NCBI GenBank assembly: GCA_035570275.1
Contig: DATMNI010000218.1
Location: 1-64,000, forward strand
Reading direction: 5' to 3'
DNA: 64,000 bases
Origin: DATMNI01 sp035570275
Lineage (GTDB): Bacteria > Acidobacteriota > Terriglobia > Bryobacterales > Bryobacteraceae
Shown here piece after piece: positions 42,724 through 52,245 of this stretch (within the stretch, counting starts at the first letter, position 1; each line of letters opens with the position of its first letter). Made by a program: the position numbers and the translations under genes. The notes below the pieces were generated by a model. The model saw only the letters and a program-made list of their open reading frames with translations. It ran no database searches and was not told where the DNA came from.

Positions 42724-45630
42724 ATGAGTTCAGGCGCGCGGCACGTGTTTGATCTGTTTATTAGCTACGCCCACCAAGATAAGGCAGGGGTGACCACGCT
42801 TGCCGGCCGCCTTCGCAAAACAGGGATTTCGGTCTGGGTCGATGAGGACAACATACCGGCGTTCGCCGGCATCACACGTTCGATTGAAGAGGGGCTAGGA
42901 CAGTCGAAGGCACTGCTGGCCTACTATTCCAAAACTTACCCCACGCGGCGGCCTTGCCAGTGGGAGCTCACGTTCGCGTTCCTCAAAGGCCAGAGTGCGG
43001 GAGACCCGCGCGACCGTGTTTTGGTGGTTAATCCCGAGATCTCCGCCGATCACATCCATCCCATCGAACTGCAGGATGCGCTCTTTCGGGGCCCCGATGA
43101 TCCGGACCTGCCCGCCCGCCTCTACGATCACCTAAAGAGATTGACGGACCCACTCGGGGCGGTCGCTGGACCAGCCGAAACACAATGGTTCGGGCATCCT
43201 GGGCCGGGCCCTCGGCGATTCATCGGGAGGCTGCCAGAACTCTGGCGGGTCCACTCGTTGCTGGCGGCCCGGTTTGTGCCGATCATCACTCACAAGAGCG
43301 GCCTGGCTCTGGCACAGATCGCCGGCTTGGGCGGAATCGGCAAATCCATGCTGGCTGAAGAATACGGCGCGCGTTTCGCGGCGGCATATCCCGGCGGCAT
43401 CTTCTGGATGCGCGCTTATGGGCACGATGACGCTGGAGACGCCACCGACCCGAACCGCCAGGAGGCGGAGAGAAGGCGCCAGTTTGTCGCGACCGCTGCG
43501 CTGCTCGGATTGAGTACGAAGGGGAAATCCATCGAAGAGGTAGAGGGAAACATTGCCGAAGCATTACACAGTCGCGGCCGCGTGCTCTGGATCGTCGACG
43601 ATGTTCCGCCGGGACTAACCAACAGCGAGCTGCAGAAGTGGTTCGCGCCCGATGCGGCTGCCTGCAATCTGATCACGACACGGAGCACCGAATACGAGCA
43701 GCTTGGCGGACTCCTGGATCTAGGCACACTGGAGCCCGACGACGCCAACAACCTGCTGTGTTCGTTTCGCGAGCCCGCCAACGAGACGGAACGCAGTGCT
43801 GCCGCACAGATCTGCAGCGATCTCGGCCGGCAAGCGCTTGCCCTGGCTGTCATCGGCAGCCGCCTCGCAGCGGCGGCCGCGGACAAGCCCTTCGCGGCGG
43901 TTCACGAGGAGCTGCAGCGGCAGGACGAGGACGCGTTGGAGTTGGCCGCCCGGTTTACCGGCCTCCTCCCCACGGGCCATGAGACCAGCATCGCCGCGAC
44001 TCTGTTGCGCAGTATTCGCATGCTTGGACCCGAAGGACTCGATTTGCTGCGGCTCGCGTCGGTGCTCGCGGCAGCGCCCATTCCTCTGCGATTGATCCGC
44101 GATTCGTTTGCAAAGGCGGGCCCGCCTGGAATCGGCGACGCGGAGACCCGGCTGGAGCTGGGTGTGCATCAGACGGGCAGGCTATCTCTTTCCGAGCGGA
44201 ATGAAGACTATCTCAGCGTGCATAGTCTGGTCAGCCGCGTGATCCGCTTCCAGGATCCAGGGAAAGAACGATCCGAAGAGCTTCGCCGGGCTGCCGTCGA
44301 CGCGCTCGTCGAGAAACTGCCCGGCTCGACGGGCGACTGGAACGTTCACCCGGAGATCGAATTCGATGTCGTTCATGCCCGACAACTTCTGCCCGCCGCT
44401 GGAAGCGAATCGCCTTATCTGCTCAACTGCCTTGGCAACTATGATTACGAGAGGGGCGCATACGATTCGGCTGAACGCCTCTTGCGGCAGTGCATTCTGG
44501 AGTTAGGTGACTCATCCGAGCGCCAGAAACTGAATCAGACGAAGGCACGCCTAGCCTTGGCAGAGGTGCTTCGCGAGAGAGGCGACGTCGCGGCCGCAGT
44601 CAAGCTGCAGGAGGAAGCTCTGGACGAACTGCGCCGGAAACTCGGCCGGAGGCACAAAGACACTCTGGTGGCAATGACACAGGCAGGCAAAGGGCGCTTT
44701 GCTCTCGGAGACGTTCGGGGCGCGATCAAGTTGCTGGAGGAAGCGGCGGAAGGACTGATGCAGGTAGCCGGAGTGGATGACGCACACACGCTCACAGCGA
44801 TCGGGGAACTCGCGGTATCGTACTTCACGAGTGGCGATTATCAATCCGCCCTGCCGATGCAAATCAAAAATGTGGAATTGTGCGCCAAGGTCTTGGGGAG
44901 TGAGCACCGGGACACTCTTACGGCCATGAACTCCCTCGCCGTGACGAAGCGCGCCCTGGGCGACTTCGATGGAGCGCTCACATTGCAGCGGAAGGCAACC
45001 GAGGCATTGAGGAGGCTGGCGGGCATTCGCCACTACGCCACGCTGGGCGCGACAAATCAGCTTGCGTACACGCTCTATTTGGCCGGCCACCTGGATGAGG
45101 CGGAGCAGTGGTTTCGGGAGGTGTATGAGACAAGAAAACAGATGTTCGGCGAGGCGCATGCGGACACGCTGAACAGTGCCAATGGTCTGGCATCAGTTCT
45201 GGCCGGGAAAGGGAACACGAAAGACGCCGCGCGCCTCCTCGAAAATGCAATCCGGGCTGCGCCGCGAAAAACCAAACAAGAACTTCTAACAATCTCCGTC
45301 ATGCAAACCACGCTCGCTCAGGCATACGAATTGATGAACCAGCGCCAACGTGGGGTAGCGCTGCTGGAAGAATCAGTTCCCGTTATCGCCGAAGGTTTGG
45401 GTGTGCAGCATCCGAATACAACCACGGCTGCGACAGCTCTCATGACTCTATATGGCAACTCCGGCAACCTCAGGTGGCGCACCATTTTCGACACTTACCT
45501 GAGCTGGATCATGGAAGCAGACCCGGACACTCTATCGGCGGATCAGCGGCAACTTCGCAAAGAGTGGGCTCAAGTCTTGCCGCAGAAGACCCGGGTTGGA
45601 CTGCTGCGTCGGCTTTTCGGACGCCGCTGA
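42724..45630 (+). CDS. TIR-STAND NTPase (NB-ARC-like)-TPR protein
   Basis: A 968-residue protein with an NLR-like plan. Residues about 8-130 are a TIR domain (FDLFISYAHQDK, ISVWVDEDNI, SKALLAYYSKTY, and Glu81 in CQWELTFAF at the catalytic position of NAD-cleaving TIRs). A FIGRLPELWRVHS block precedes the STAND ATPase: Walker A GLGGIGKS at 202-209, Walker B VLWIVDD at about 287-293, NLITTRS sensor, then the winged-helix part LGPEGLDLLRLASVLAAAPI. From about 590 TPRs continue to the end. Such proteins sense a trigger through the repeats and let the TIR deplete NAD. An antiphage or regulated cell-death role is inferred. Confidence 0.9.
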   Translation: MSSGARHVFDLFISYAHQDKAGVTTLAGRLRKTGISVWVDEDNIPAFAGITRSIEEGLGQSKALLAYYSKTYPTRRPCQWELTFAFLKGQSAGDPRDRVLVVNPEISADHIHPIELQDALFRGPDDPDLPARLYDHLKRLTDPLGAVAGPAETQWFGHPGPGPRRFIGRLPELWRVHSLLAARFVPIITHKSGLALAQIAGLGGIGKSMLAEEYGARFAAAYPGGIFWMRAYGHDDAGDATDPNRQEAERRRQFVATAALLGLSTKGKSIEEVEGNIAEALHSRGRVLWIVDDVPPGLTNSELQKWFAPDAAACNLITTRSTEYEQLGGLLDLGTLEPDDANNLLCSFREPANETERSAAAQICSDLGRQALALAVIGSRLAAAAADKPFAAVHEELQRQDEDALELAARFTGLLPTGHETSIAATLLRSIRMLGPEGLDLLRLASVLAAAPIPLRLIRDSFAKAGPPGIGDAETRLELGVHQTGRLSLSERNEDYLSVHSLVSRVIRFQDPGKERSEELRRAAVDALVEKLPGSTGDWNVHPEIEFDVVHARQLLPAAGSESPYLLNCLGNYDYERGAYDSAERLLRQCILELGDSSERQKLNQTKARLALAEVLRERGDVAAAVKLQEEALDELRRKLGRRHKDTLVAMTQAGKGRFALGDVRGAIKLLEEAAEGLMQVAGVDDAHTLTAIGELAVSYFTSGDYQSALPMQIKNVELCAKVLGSEHRDTLTAMNSLAVTKRALGDFDGALTLQRKATEALRRLAGIRHYATLGATNQLAYTLYLAGHLDEAEQWFREVYETRKQMFGEAHADTLNSANGLASVLAGKGNTKDAARLLENAIRAAPRKTKQELLTISVMQTTLAQAYELMNQRQRGVALLEESVPVIAEGLGVQHPNTTTAATALMTLYGNSGNLRWRTIFDTYLSWIMEADPDTLSADQRQLRKEWAQVLPQKTRVGLLRRLFGRR

Positions 45631-45874
45631 TGCAGGGGCGCGGTTCGGGCGATCACACGTCCGCCAGCACCCAAGTTCCGGCGTGGGAGACGCTACCGGC
45701 CCGGAATCCGCGCCGAATGCCGAGCGCGCCCTTGGGGAAAAAGATTCAACGACCTCCGTGAAGTTCTGACACACCGTTGGGTGGTGCTGGCTTTGGTGGA
45801 TTGTTTTTCAATCAGTTACGATTGCCGACTGTCCGGTACTCAACAAAGGAAATAAATGTGCATGACACCGTGCC

Positions 45875-48562
45875 GTGGAATACGAACTCTTGCAACTGTG
45901 TACCCGACGACACGGCGCATTGCGGTGCGTTCTTGTACTGTCTGCCCTCACCTGCTCCAGCTTCGCTGCTTCACCCTCGAGCGGTACGCTGACCGATAGC
46001 AATCCGACGGTGACCTACACGGCAGGTCCGTTCGCCGTGCCCAACGTCACCGATAATGTCAACGGCACACCCATTTGCGATGCTACTATCCCGGCCGAGC
46101 AGTGCGACACATTTCGGCTGACTGTGAACGTGGCAGCGGCCGATGCGTCCACCAGGCAAATCAAAGTTACCATCAGCTTCCCGATCGCCGCCGGCGAGTT
46201 CGATGTGTTTGTGTTCGACGCCAACGGTAACCTGGTGGGGTCCGACACCGCCGGCGGGGAACCCTCGGTCGCCACCATTCCGGCCGTCTCCGGCGCCTAT
46301 ACGGTAGTAGTGGACCCTTGGAATCCATTGGGCCAAAGCTTCAATGGAGCGATCACGCTGGAGGCGCTTCCCCCGCAGCCTCCGCCGGCGACCGGGATTG
46401 CTCCGCGCTATCAGGTCTACCCCGCACCGGTGACCGCCGGCGGCGCGGAGTCTTCCGGTGAACCTTCGATCGGCATCGACTGGAATCCGAACGTCGCATC
46501 GCTCAAGTTCGGCACGGTCAATCAGGGCGGCGTCGCGTTCTTTACTTCCAACCTGCATGAGTTCCGCCTCCGATTCGATGACTGCTCTTCGCCGGCCACG
46601 GCCACCTGGACGGATGTATCCACTCCGGTGGAGACGATCAACACGCTGGACCCGATCGGCCATTGCGATCACTTCGGCGGAAGCCATCCGGGCCGGCTCT
46701 TCCAGTCGCAACTGGCTGGCGCGACCAGTGTGATGGCCTTTTCGGACGACGACGGCAATAGCTGGCTACAATCGCAGGGTTCGGGTCAGCCTGCCGGGGT
46801 GGATCACCAGACAGTCGGGAGCGGCCCTTATAATACAGCGGCCTCGCCTCCCCCTCTCCCACACCCGGCTTACAACAACGCCGTCTACTACTGTTCGCAA
46901 GATATCGCCACGGCTTTCTGTGCGCGGAGCGATGACGGCGGCCTTACGTTCGGCCCCGGCGTGCCGATTTACAATCTTACCCAGTGCGCCGGTATTCACG
47001 GGCACGTGAAGGTGGCGCCTGACGGAACGGTGTACGTGCCGAATCGGGGATGCGGCGCCAACCAGGCAGTCGCGTTGTCGACGGACAACGGATTGACGTG
47101 GACGGTACGCCCGATCCCCGATAGCACACCGGCCATCGGCAACGATCCTTCGATCGGTCTGGCCAGCGATGGCACGGCGTACTTCGGCTACCAGGATGGT
47201 AGCGGCGCCGCGAAAATGGCAGTCTCACGCAACCAGGGCAAAACGTGGAGCTCATCGGTGAACGTGGGAGCAGCGCTTTCCATCGCCAACTCGGTGTTTC
47301 CCGCGGTGGCGGCGGGTGACCCCGACCGGGCGGCGATGTTTTTCATCGGCTCACCCACGACCGGCAACTTGCAGGACACCGCCAACTACAAAGGGATCTG
47401 GCACGCCTATGTGGCCACCACCTATGACGGCGGCGCCAACTACTTCCTGGTAGATGCGACGCCGAACGATCCGGTACAAGTGGGCTCAATTTGCATCGCC
47501 GGAACCACCTGCGGCGCGGACCGGAATCTGCTGGACTTCAACGACCTGACGCTCGACTCGCAGGGCCGCATGGTGGGGGCATTCGCCGATGGCTGTGTGT
47601 CGGGGTCGTGCGATGCGTCTTCGCCGAACACGGCTTCGCGCAGTGCTCTTGGCACGGTGCTGCGGCAGTCGGGAGGAAGGCGCATGTTCGCTGCCTTCGA
47701 TCCGGTGGAACCGGCCGCGCCGGCCGCGCCCCAGGTGGGCTCGGCTTTGCAAAGCGCCACGGGAACGCTGGTGACCTGGGCGGTCGCCGACAACGGCGGG
47801 GCGGCGCTGAAGGACTACGTAATCTATCGCGGCTTGGCCAGCGGCAGCGAAACGGCGGTCGCAACGGTCAAGGCCAGCCGCACTTCGTATCTCGACAGCG
47901 CAGCCAAGGTTGGCACCTTTTACTACCGCGTGGCGGCGGAAAACAAATACGGCCGCAGCGCGCTGTGCGGTGAGGTAGCGAGCGTGCCCGCTCCTCCGCC
48001 CCAGTCGCCCTGCACGGGCAGCGGCGTCACGGTAGTGCAGGATCCGTCCGGGGATCAGACGGGCTCGCCGGCCAACTCGCAGCTCGACATTCAGTCGATC
48101 TCGATCAGCGAGAAATTCGCCGGCGCATCGACTCCCGATAAACTTACGTTCACGATGAAGGTGGCGAACCTCGCCGCCCCGGTGCAGCCCAACTCCCTGT
48201 GGACGATCTTCTTCACGGCGCCGAATGGGACGCAGTACTTCGTGGATATGAACACCGCAGGCACCGGAACGGCGCCAGTGTTTGAGTATGGCCACATCGC
48301 GACGCTTGCCACCGGCAGTTCGCAGCAGATGACGGATGGCTCCGCCGACCCCGCCAGCACATTCAACGCGGACGGAACCATCACGCTGGTCATCGCCGAT
48401 AACCTGGTGGGCGGTCTAAAGGCCGCCGATACGCTGGTCAACATCAATGGGAAAACGGAGATCCTTATTGGCGCCGCCGGCACGGGGCTGCTGGAAACTA
48501 TCGATAGCACGTCCTCGGGACGGTACATTCTGGTGGGAAATGCATACTGCGCTGGTAAGTAG
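45875..48562 (+). CDS. Exported sialidase/BNR-repeat protein with FnIII domain
   Basis: An 895-residue secreted protein; GTG 45875 gives a signal peptide ending around SSFAASP. Residues about 55-160 are a pre-peptidase/P-domain-like beta sandwich (FRLTVNVAAADASTRQIKV, GEFDVFVFDANGNLVGSD). A six-bladed BNR propeller follows with Asp-box turns: SDDDGNSWLQ, SDDGGLTFGP, STDNGLTWTV and SRNQGKTWSS. A fibronectin III unit (GTLVTWAVADNGGAALKDYV) and a C-terminal beta domain close it. The propeller fits exo-sialidases and reporter-like glycan-binding proteins; catalytic Arg triad and Tyr are not assigned. The next gene overlaps its end by 23 bp. Confidence 0.82.
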   Translation: MEYELLQLCTRRHGALRCVLVLSALTCSSFAASPSSGTLTDSNPTVTYTAGPFAVPNVTDNVNGTPICDATIPAEQCDTFRLTVNVAAADASTRQIKVTISFPIAAGEFDVFVFDANGNLVGSDTAGGEPSVATIPAVSGAYTVVVDPWNPLGQSFNGAITLEALPPQPPPATGIAPRYQVYPAPVTAGGAESSGEPSIGIDWNPNVASLKFGTVNQGGVAFFTSNLHEFRLRFDDCSSPATATWTDVSTPVETINTLDPIGHCDHFGGSHPGRLFQSQLAGATSVMAFSDDDGNSWLQSQGSGQPAGVDHQTVGSGPYNTAASPPPLPHPAYNNAVYYCSQDIATAFCARSDDGGLTFGPGVPIYNLTQCAGIHGHVKVAPDGTVYVPNRGCGANQAVALSTDNGLTWTVRPIPDSTPAIGNDPSIGLASDGTAYFGYQDGSGAAKMAVSRNQGKTWSSSVNVGAALSIANSVFPAVAAGDPDRAAMFFIGSPTTGNLQDTANYKGIWHAYVATTYDGGANYFLVDATPNDPVQVGSICIAGTTCGADRNLLDFNDLTLDSQGRMVGAFADGCVSGSCDASSPNTASRSALGTVLRQSGGRRMFAAFDPVEPAAPAAPQVGSALQSATGTLVTWAVADNGGAALKDYVIYRGLASGSETAVATVKASRTSYLDSAAKVGTFYYRVAAENKYGRSALCGEVASVPAPPPQSPCTGSGVTVVQDPSGDQTGSPANSQLDIQSISISEKFAGASTPDKLTFTMKVANLAAPVQPNSLWTIFFTAPNGTQYFVDMNTAGTGTAPVFEYGHIATLATGSSQQMTDGSADPASTFNADGTITLVIADNLVGGLKAADTLVNINGKTEILIGAAGTGLLETIDSTSSGRYILVGNAYCAGK

Positions 48563-49091
48563 GACGGCCCGGCTCGTCGCCGGCTTCGCCATGGGCTTCG
48601 TTATGATCGGGGCCCCTCTGAAAGGAGCGCAGACAGACGCTTGCGCGCTCCTGTCGCCAGCGGCAATCCGGCAGGCAACCGGAGAGCAGGTAGCCAGCAC
48701 GAAAGCCACATCGCAGGTTACGAGCAAGGTGCGGCAGTCCCAGTGTTTCTATGCCCTTCCCACGTTTACGAATTCCGTCAGCGTCACTCTCACCAGCCCG
48801 GCCGGCCTGAAACGGGACGGCGCGCGCGAGATGTGGGAGCGCTGGTTTCACCGCGGGGAAGACGATAAGGACCACGACAAGGCGGAGCCGGAGGAGGAGG
48901 AGGCTGCGAAGGCCGCGCAGGTGGCCGGAATGGGCGATGAGGCCTTTTGGGTCCACAGCTTCGTCGGCAACCTTTATGTGCGGAAAGGCAACCGGTTCCT
49001 GCGGATCAGTATTGGCGGGAAGATGAACGACGAGGAGCGACAGGCCAGGGCCAAAGCGCTTGCCGCGGATGCCTTGCGACGGTTGCACTAG
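48540..49091 (+). CDS. Exported DUF3558-like protein
   Basis: A 183-residue protein. ATG 48540 overlaps the sialidase-like gene and gives the signal peptide RTARLVAGFAMGFVMIGAPL. The mature start DACALLSPAAIRQATGEQV and SQCFYALPTFTNSVSVTL match the C-A-L-L and C-x-Y pattern of DUF3558-like periplasmic proteins, with two cysteines likely to bond. An acidic patch (DDKDHDKAEPEEEE) and GMGDEAFWVHSFVGNLYVRK follow. No enzymatic role is known. It is translated together with the upstream gene. Confidence 0.75.
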   Translation: MHTALVSRTARLVAGFAMGFVMIGAPLKGAQTDACALLSPAAIRQATGEQVASTKATSQVTSKVRQSQCFYALPTFTNSVSVTLTSPAGLKRDGAREMWERWFHRGEDDKDHDKAEPEEEEAAKAAQVAGMGDEAFWVHSFVGNLYVRKGNRFLRISIGGKMNDEERQARAKALAADALRRLH

Positions 49092-49284
49092 TTTCTGAAA
49101 ACCGGCGCCCGATGGATCAGCTTCCGGCCGGCACTCCGGTCGAGCCACGCACAATCCAGAGGATAGGCGTGATCAACGTGGTGCTGGCGGGTTCCAACCG
49201 AGGAACGGTGCCAACTCCCCCAGGAATCTTGCAGACTAATCGCCGTCTATGCCGGTTTCTTTCGGGCTTTCGCGCCGGTCTGTT

Positions 49285-52194
49285 TCAACGCTTCGGGGCT
49301 GCCAATGCGGCTTCGGCATCCGCCCGGAACTGCAGTTCCTCTGTCGATAACGCCCGGGTCCCCGCCAGTTGGTGAAGGTCAGCCAGCAGGGCTTCCATGG
49401 TAATTCGGGCGTCGGAGGTTTGCTTCGCCCCCACGTAGGCGTCCGCCAGTTCTCTCCGGTAGTGGGGGAGTTGATTGCGCACCGTTTTGTTGCTCGGGTC
49501 GGCTTTGACTAGCCCTTCGGTGGCGGAAATTGCTGTCACGAAGGCAGCGATGGCCTTTGACCAGTCCTGCTGCTTCAGGTAGGCGAGGCCGCGGTCTTCC
49601 TCGATCTCAGCCCGGTGCATTGCCATACGAGAAGTGCCGGGAGTCTGCTTTTCCATCGCGGCGACCAGTTCGGAGGCTGCGGCGAAGTACTTTAGGCCCT
49701 CCTCCGGTCTTCCCACGTCGGTCCATGCACTTCCCATATGGAGTTGAGTGTTCACAACCGCGTCATCGAATTCCGCGGTGTGAGGGCGTCCGGTGGTGAA
49801 GCGCCCGACTGCCTCCTCCGACTTCTGGAAATGCACCAGCGCCTCTGCGAAGTTCCTGTTCCGGCGCTGCCACATGCCGTAGTTATTCTGGGCGACCGAA
49901 ACATCGAGAAACACCATTGTGTTGTTCGCGTCCGCCGCTGCCATCTGGTCTGCCAGTTGTGCCGCGTTTTCAACCGCCCCGCGGGTTTCCTCGGCACTCC
50001 CCAGCAGTTCCCCTCCCGGAGCCCGAAAGGCCCAGTCCATGAAAATGTAATCGAAAAAAAGTTTGCGGACCCTCGCCATGCTGTTCGGCTGCAGCGCCAC
50101 CATGGCCTTGTCAGCCTCCAGCGCCGGACGCAGATGGGCCAGCGCTTCTTTGCTTCGGTCCATGCGCGCATACATTTCACCCAGTTTGGTGTCGGCCAAC
50201 GCGATGCCCGCGCGTTCTGACGCCGGATTGCGCGCATCGCGGGCCAGCCCCGTCCAGATCGCCAGAACTTTCTCGTAGGGCCCGATCGCTTTTTCGTGAT
50301 CGCCGATTCGGCTGGCAAGATCTCCATACGCGGTCCACGCTCTGGCCAGAGCGCTCCGGACGTCATAGTCCCCGGCCGCCCTCGAGCCTTCCACCATCTT
50401 CAGCACGTCGCCCAGAACATTCCGCGCTCCCGTAAAATCACCCGTTGTCGTGAGCATTTGTGAGATCTTGACCGAACCCACAATTCGATCTGTCAGGAAT
50501 GCGGGGGAATCGTCCGAGACGCGGGCCCGCAATGCCTCCGCCTTCCGGTAGCTCGCCATCGCGCCCTGCCGGTCTCCCAAATTGGCGTTATACGGATTTC
50601 CCTGCGCATCGCCCAACCTTACATACCCTCGTGCGACCTCTTCCAGTAAACCCCGGTCTCCCCGAGCCTCCGCCGCCAGCGAATCGTAATAGCGCAGTCC
50701 GGTTTCGACAATCATTTTGCGGGCAGGCGTCGAGCCGGGCAACGATACGATGGCGTTCTGAACGTCTCCCGTGAATTTTCCCGCCAGTTCCCGCACTTGC
50801 GCAAACCGGCGCTCGGCAAGAGCCCGTTCCGTCTGAGCAGCGGTCTTCTGCAACTCCGCCTCTGCATGCTCGGATTCCGCGCGCTTACGGGCGATTGCCG
50901 ATTGGCGTGCTTCCTCTTCCGCCCGGAGGCGTTGCCGGTCGGCGTCGACGCGCCGCACTTCGGCAACTTCTCTCGCCCCCTCCGCGACGTGCGCCTGCCA
51001 CAGTGTGGCGCCCAGTCCGCCGGCCATCGCCAACACAGCCGCGGCGGCGGCCAACGAGCTGACGCGATGCCTGCGGAAGAACTTTCCGCTCCGGTACAGC
51101 ACGGAATCCCGGCGTGCCCCCACGGGCAAGCCGCAGCGATGCCGGTAAAAATCCTGCTGCAGTTGTTCCACGGAGTGATACCGGCGGTCCGTCTCCGGCT
51201 CCAGCGCTTTCCGTACAATGTTATCCAGGTCTCCCTCCAGCCGTTTGGACCACCGGCGCGGAAAGGCCGCCCGCGCCGCAACACTGACGGGCTCGGACTC
51301 CGGCCCCTTCGGCCGCACCTCCGCCAGAAGCTCATAGAGAATCACGCCCAGCGAATACACATCTCCGGGAGTCCCGGAAGAAGCCCCGCTCAACTGCTCC
51401 GGGCTGGCGTATTCCGGCGTGAATGCACGAGACGCACCCCGCGTTTCCGGCTGCTGCTCTTCCCCCCACGGGTCGCCTTCCAGCACCCTCGCCACGCCGA
51501 AGTCCAGCAGATGTGGATTTCCGTCCGGGGTCACCAGAATATTGGCCGGCTTCAGATCGCGATGAACTACCAGGCCTCGATGGGCGTACGCCACCGCCTC
51601 GCACACCTTCTCCATCAGCGCACAGCGCTCGTCCACGCCGAGGGAACGCTCCCGGCAGTAAGCACCGATCGGCGCGCCGACCACGTACTCCATGACGATG
51701 TACGGCCGGCCGTCTGCCGTGCTCCCGCCATCCAGCAGCCTCGCGATATACGGATGCTCCAGCGACGCCAGGATGCGCCTTTCGCGGCGCAGACGCTCCA
51801 TCACCGCGGCGGTATCCATGCCGCGCTTGATCAGCTTCACCGCTACCCGCTTGCTGAACTCGCCGTCCACGCGGACCGCAAGATAAACCACGGACATCCC
51901 GCCGCGCCCGATTTCCCGTTCAATCCGGTAAGCCCCCAGCGTCCGGCCTTCCAGCGAATCGTCCTCCACAAGGTCCGCCGCGCCCGCCCGCAGCGCGCCT
52001 TCGAAGTCCGGCACGTCGTCTCCTTCGCTGGGGGTGTCGAAGCGGATCAGGCGCAGCAGCTCATTGCGAAGGCCGGTGTCGGCCCCGCACGCCGCGGTCG
52101 CAAAAGCGGTCTGCCCGGCCGTTGGAATATCCATCGCTTCCAGAAACAGAGTTTCCAGCAGCGTCCACCTTTCGGATGGCATTGGTGATGGCAT
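49285..52194 (-). CDS. Membrane Ser/Thr protein kinase with C-terminal TPRs
   Basis: A 969-residue kinase. The N-terminus has the short helical leader (ERWTLLETLFLEAMDIP) that precedes acidobacterial kinases of this class. The kinase core shows GRGGMSVVYLAVR, the AVKLIKRG lysine, HRDLKPANI near residue 208 and DFGVAR near 229, with the EYASPEQL activation end. One membrane helix (SLAAAAAVLAMAGGLGATLW) lies near 376-396, then a coiled coil rich in Glu/Arg/Ala and a periplasmic or cytoplasmic TPR array. These kinases usually sit beside a TIGR02999-type ECF sigma factor; here that gene is 3.3 kb away (55487). ATG 52194 or 52182 is the start. Confidence 0.93.
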   Translation of the reverse strand: MPSPMPSERWTLLETLFLEAMDIPTAGQTAFATAACGADTGLRNELLRLIRFDTPSEGDDVPDFEGALRAGAADLVEDDSLEGRTLGAYRIEREIGRGGMSVVYLAVRVDGEFSKRVAVKLIKRGMDTAAVMERLRRERRILASLEHPYIARLLDGGSTADGRPYIVMEYVVGAPIGAYCRERSLGVDERCALMEKVCEAVAYAHRGLVVHRDLKPANILVTPDGNPHLLDFGVARVLEGDPWGEEQQPETRGASRAFTPEYASPEQLSGASSGTPGDVYSLGVILYELLAEVRPKGPESEPVSVAARAAFPRRWSKRLEGDLDNIVRKALEPETDRRYHSVEQLQQDFYRHRCGLPVGARRDSVLYRSGKFFRRHRVSSLAAAAAVLAMAGGLGATLWQAHVAEGAREVAEVRRVDADRQRLRAEEEARQSAIARKRAESEHAEAELQKTAAQTERALAERRFAQVRELAGKFTGDVQNAIVSLPGSTPARKMIVETGLRYYDSLAAEARGDRGLLEEVARGYVRLGDAQGNPYNANLGDRQGAMASYRKAEALRARVSDDSPAFLTDRIVGSVKISQMLTTTGDFTGARNVLGDVLKMVEGSRAAGDYDVRSALARAWTAYGDLASRIGDHEKAIGPYEKVLAIWTGLARDARNPASERAGIALADTKLGEMYARMDRSKEALAHLRPALEADKAMVALQPNSMARVRKLFFDYIFMDWAFRAPGGELLGSAEETRGAVENAAQLADQMAAADANNTMVFLDVSVAQNNYGMWQRRNRNFAEALVHFQKSEEAVGRFTTGRPHTAEFDDAVVNTQLHMGSAWTDVGRPEEGLKYFAAASELVAAMEKQTPGTSRMAMHRAEIEEDRGLAYLKQQDWSKAIAAFVTAISATEGLVKADPSNKTVRNQLPHYRRELADAYVGAKQTSDARITMEALLADLHQLAGTRALSTEELQFRADAEAALAAPKR

Positions 52195-52245
52195 ATTCGT
52201 TGGCCCCCTCCAAACAGTAGCACCGATCCGCCCCGGCGCCCGCCC

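Noticed and set aside
50797..52188. A 463-codon plus-strand frame
   Set aside because: Antisense shadow of the TPR kinase, rich in His/Arg/Pro.
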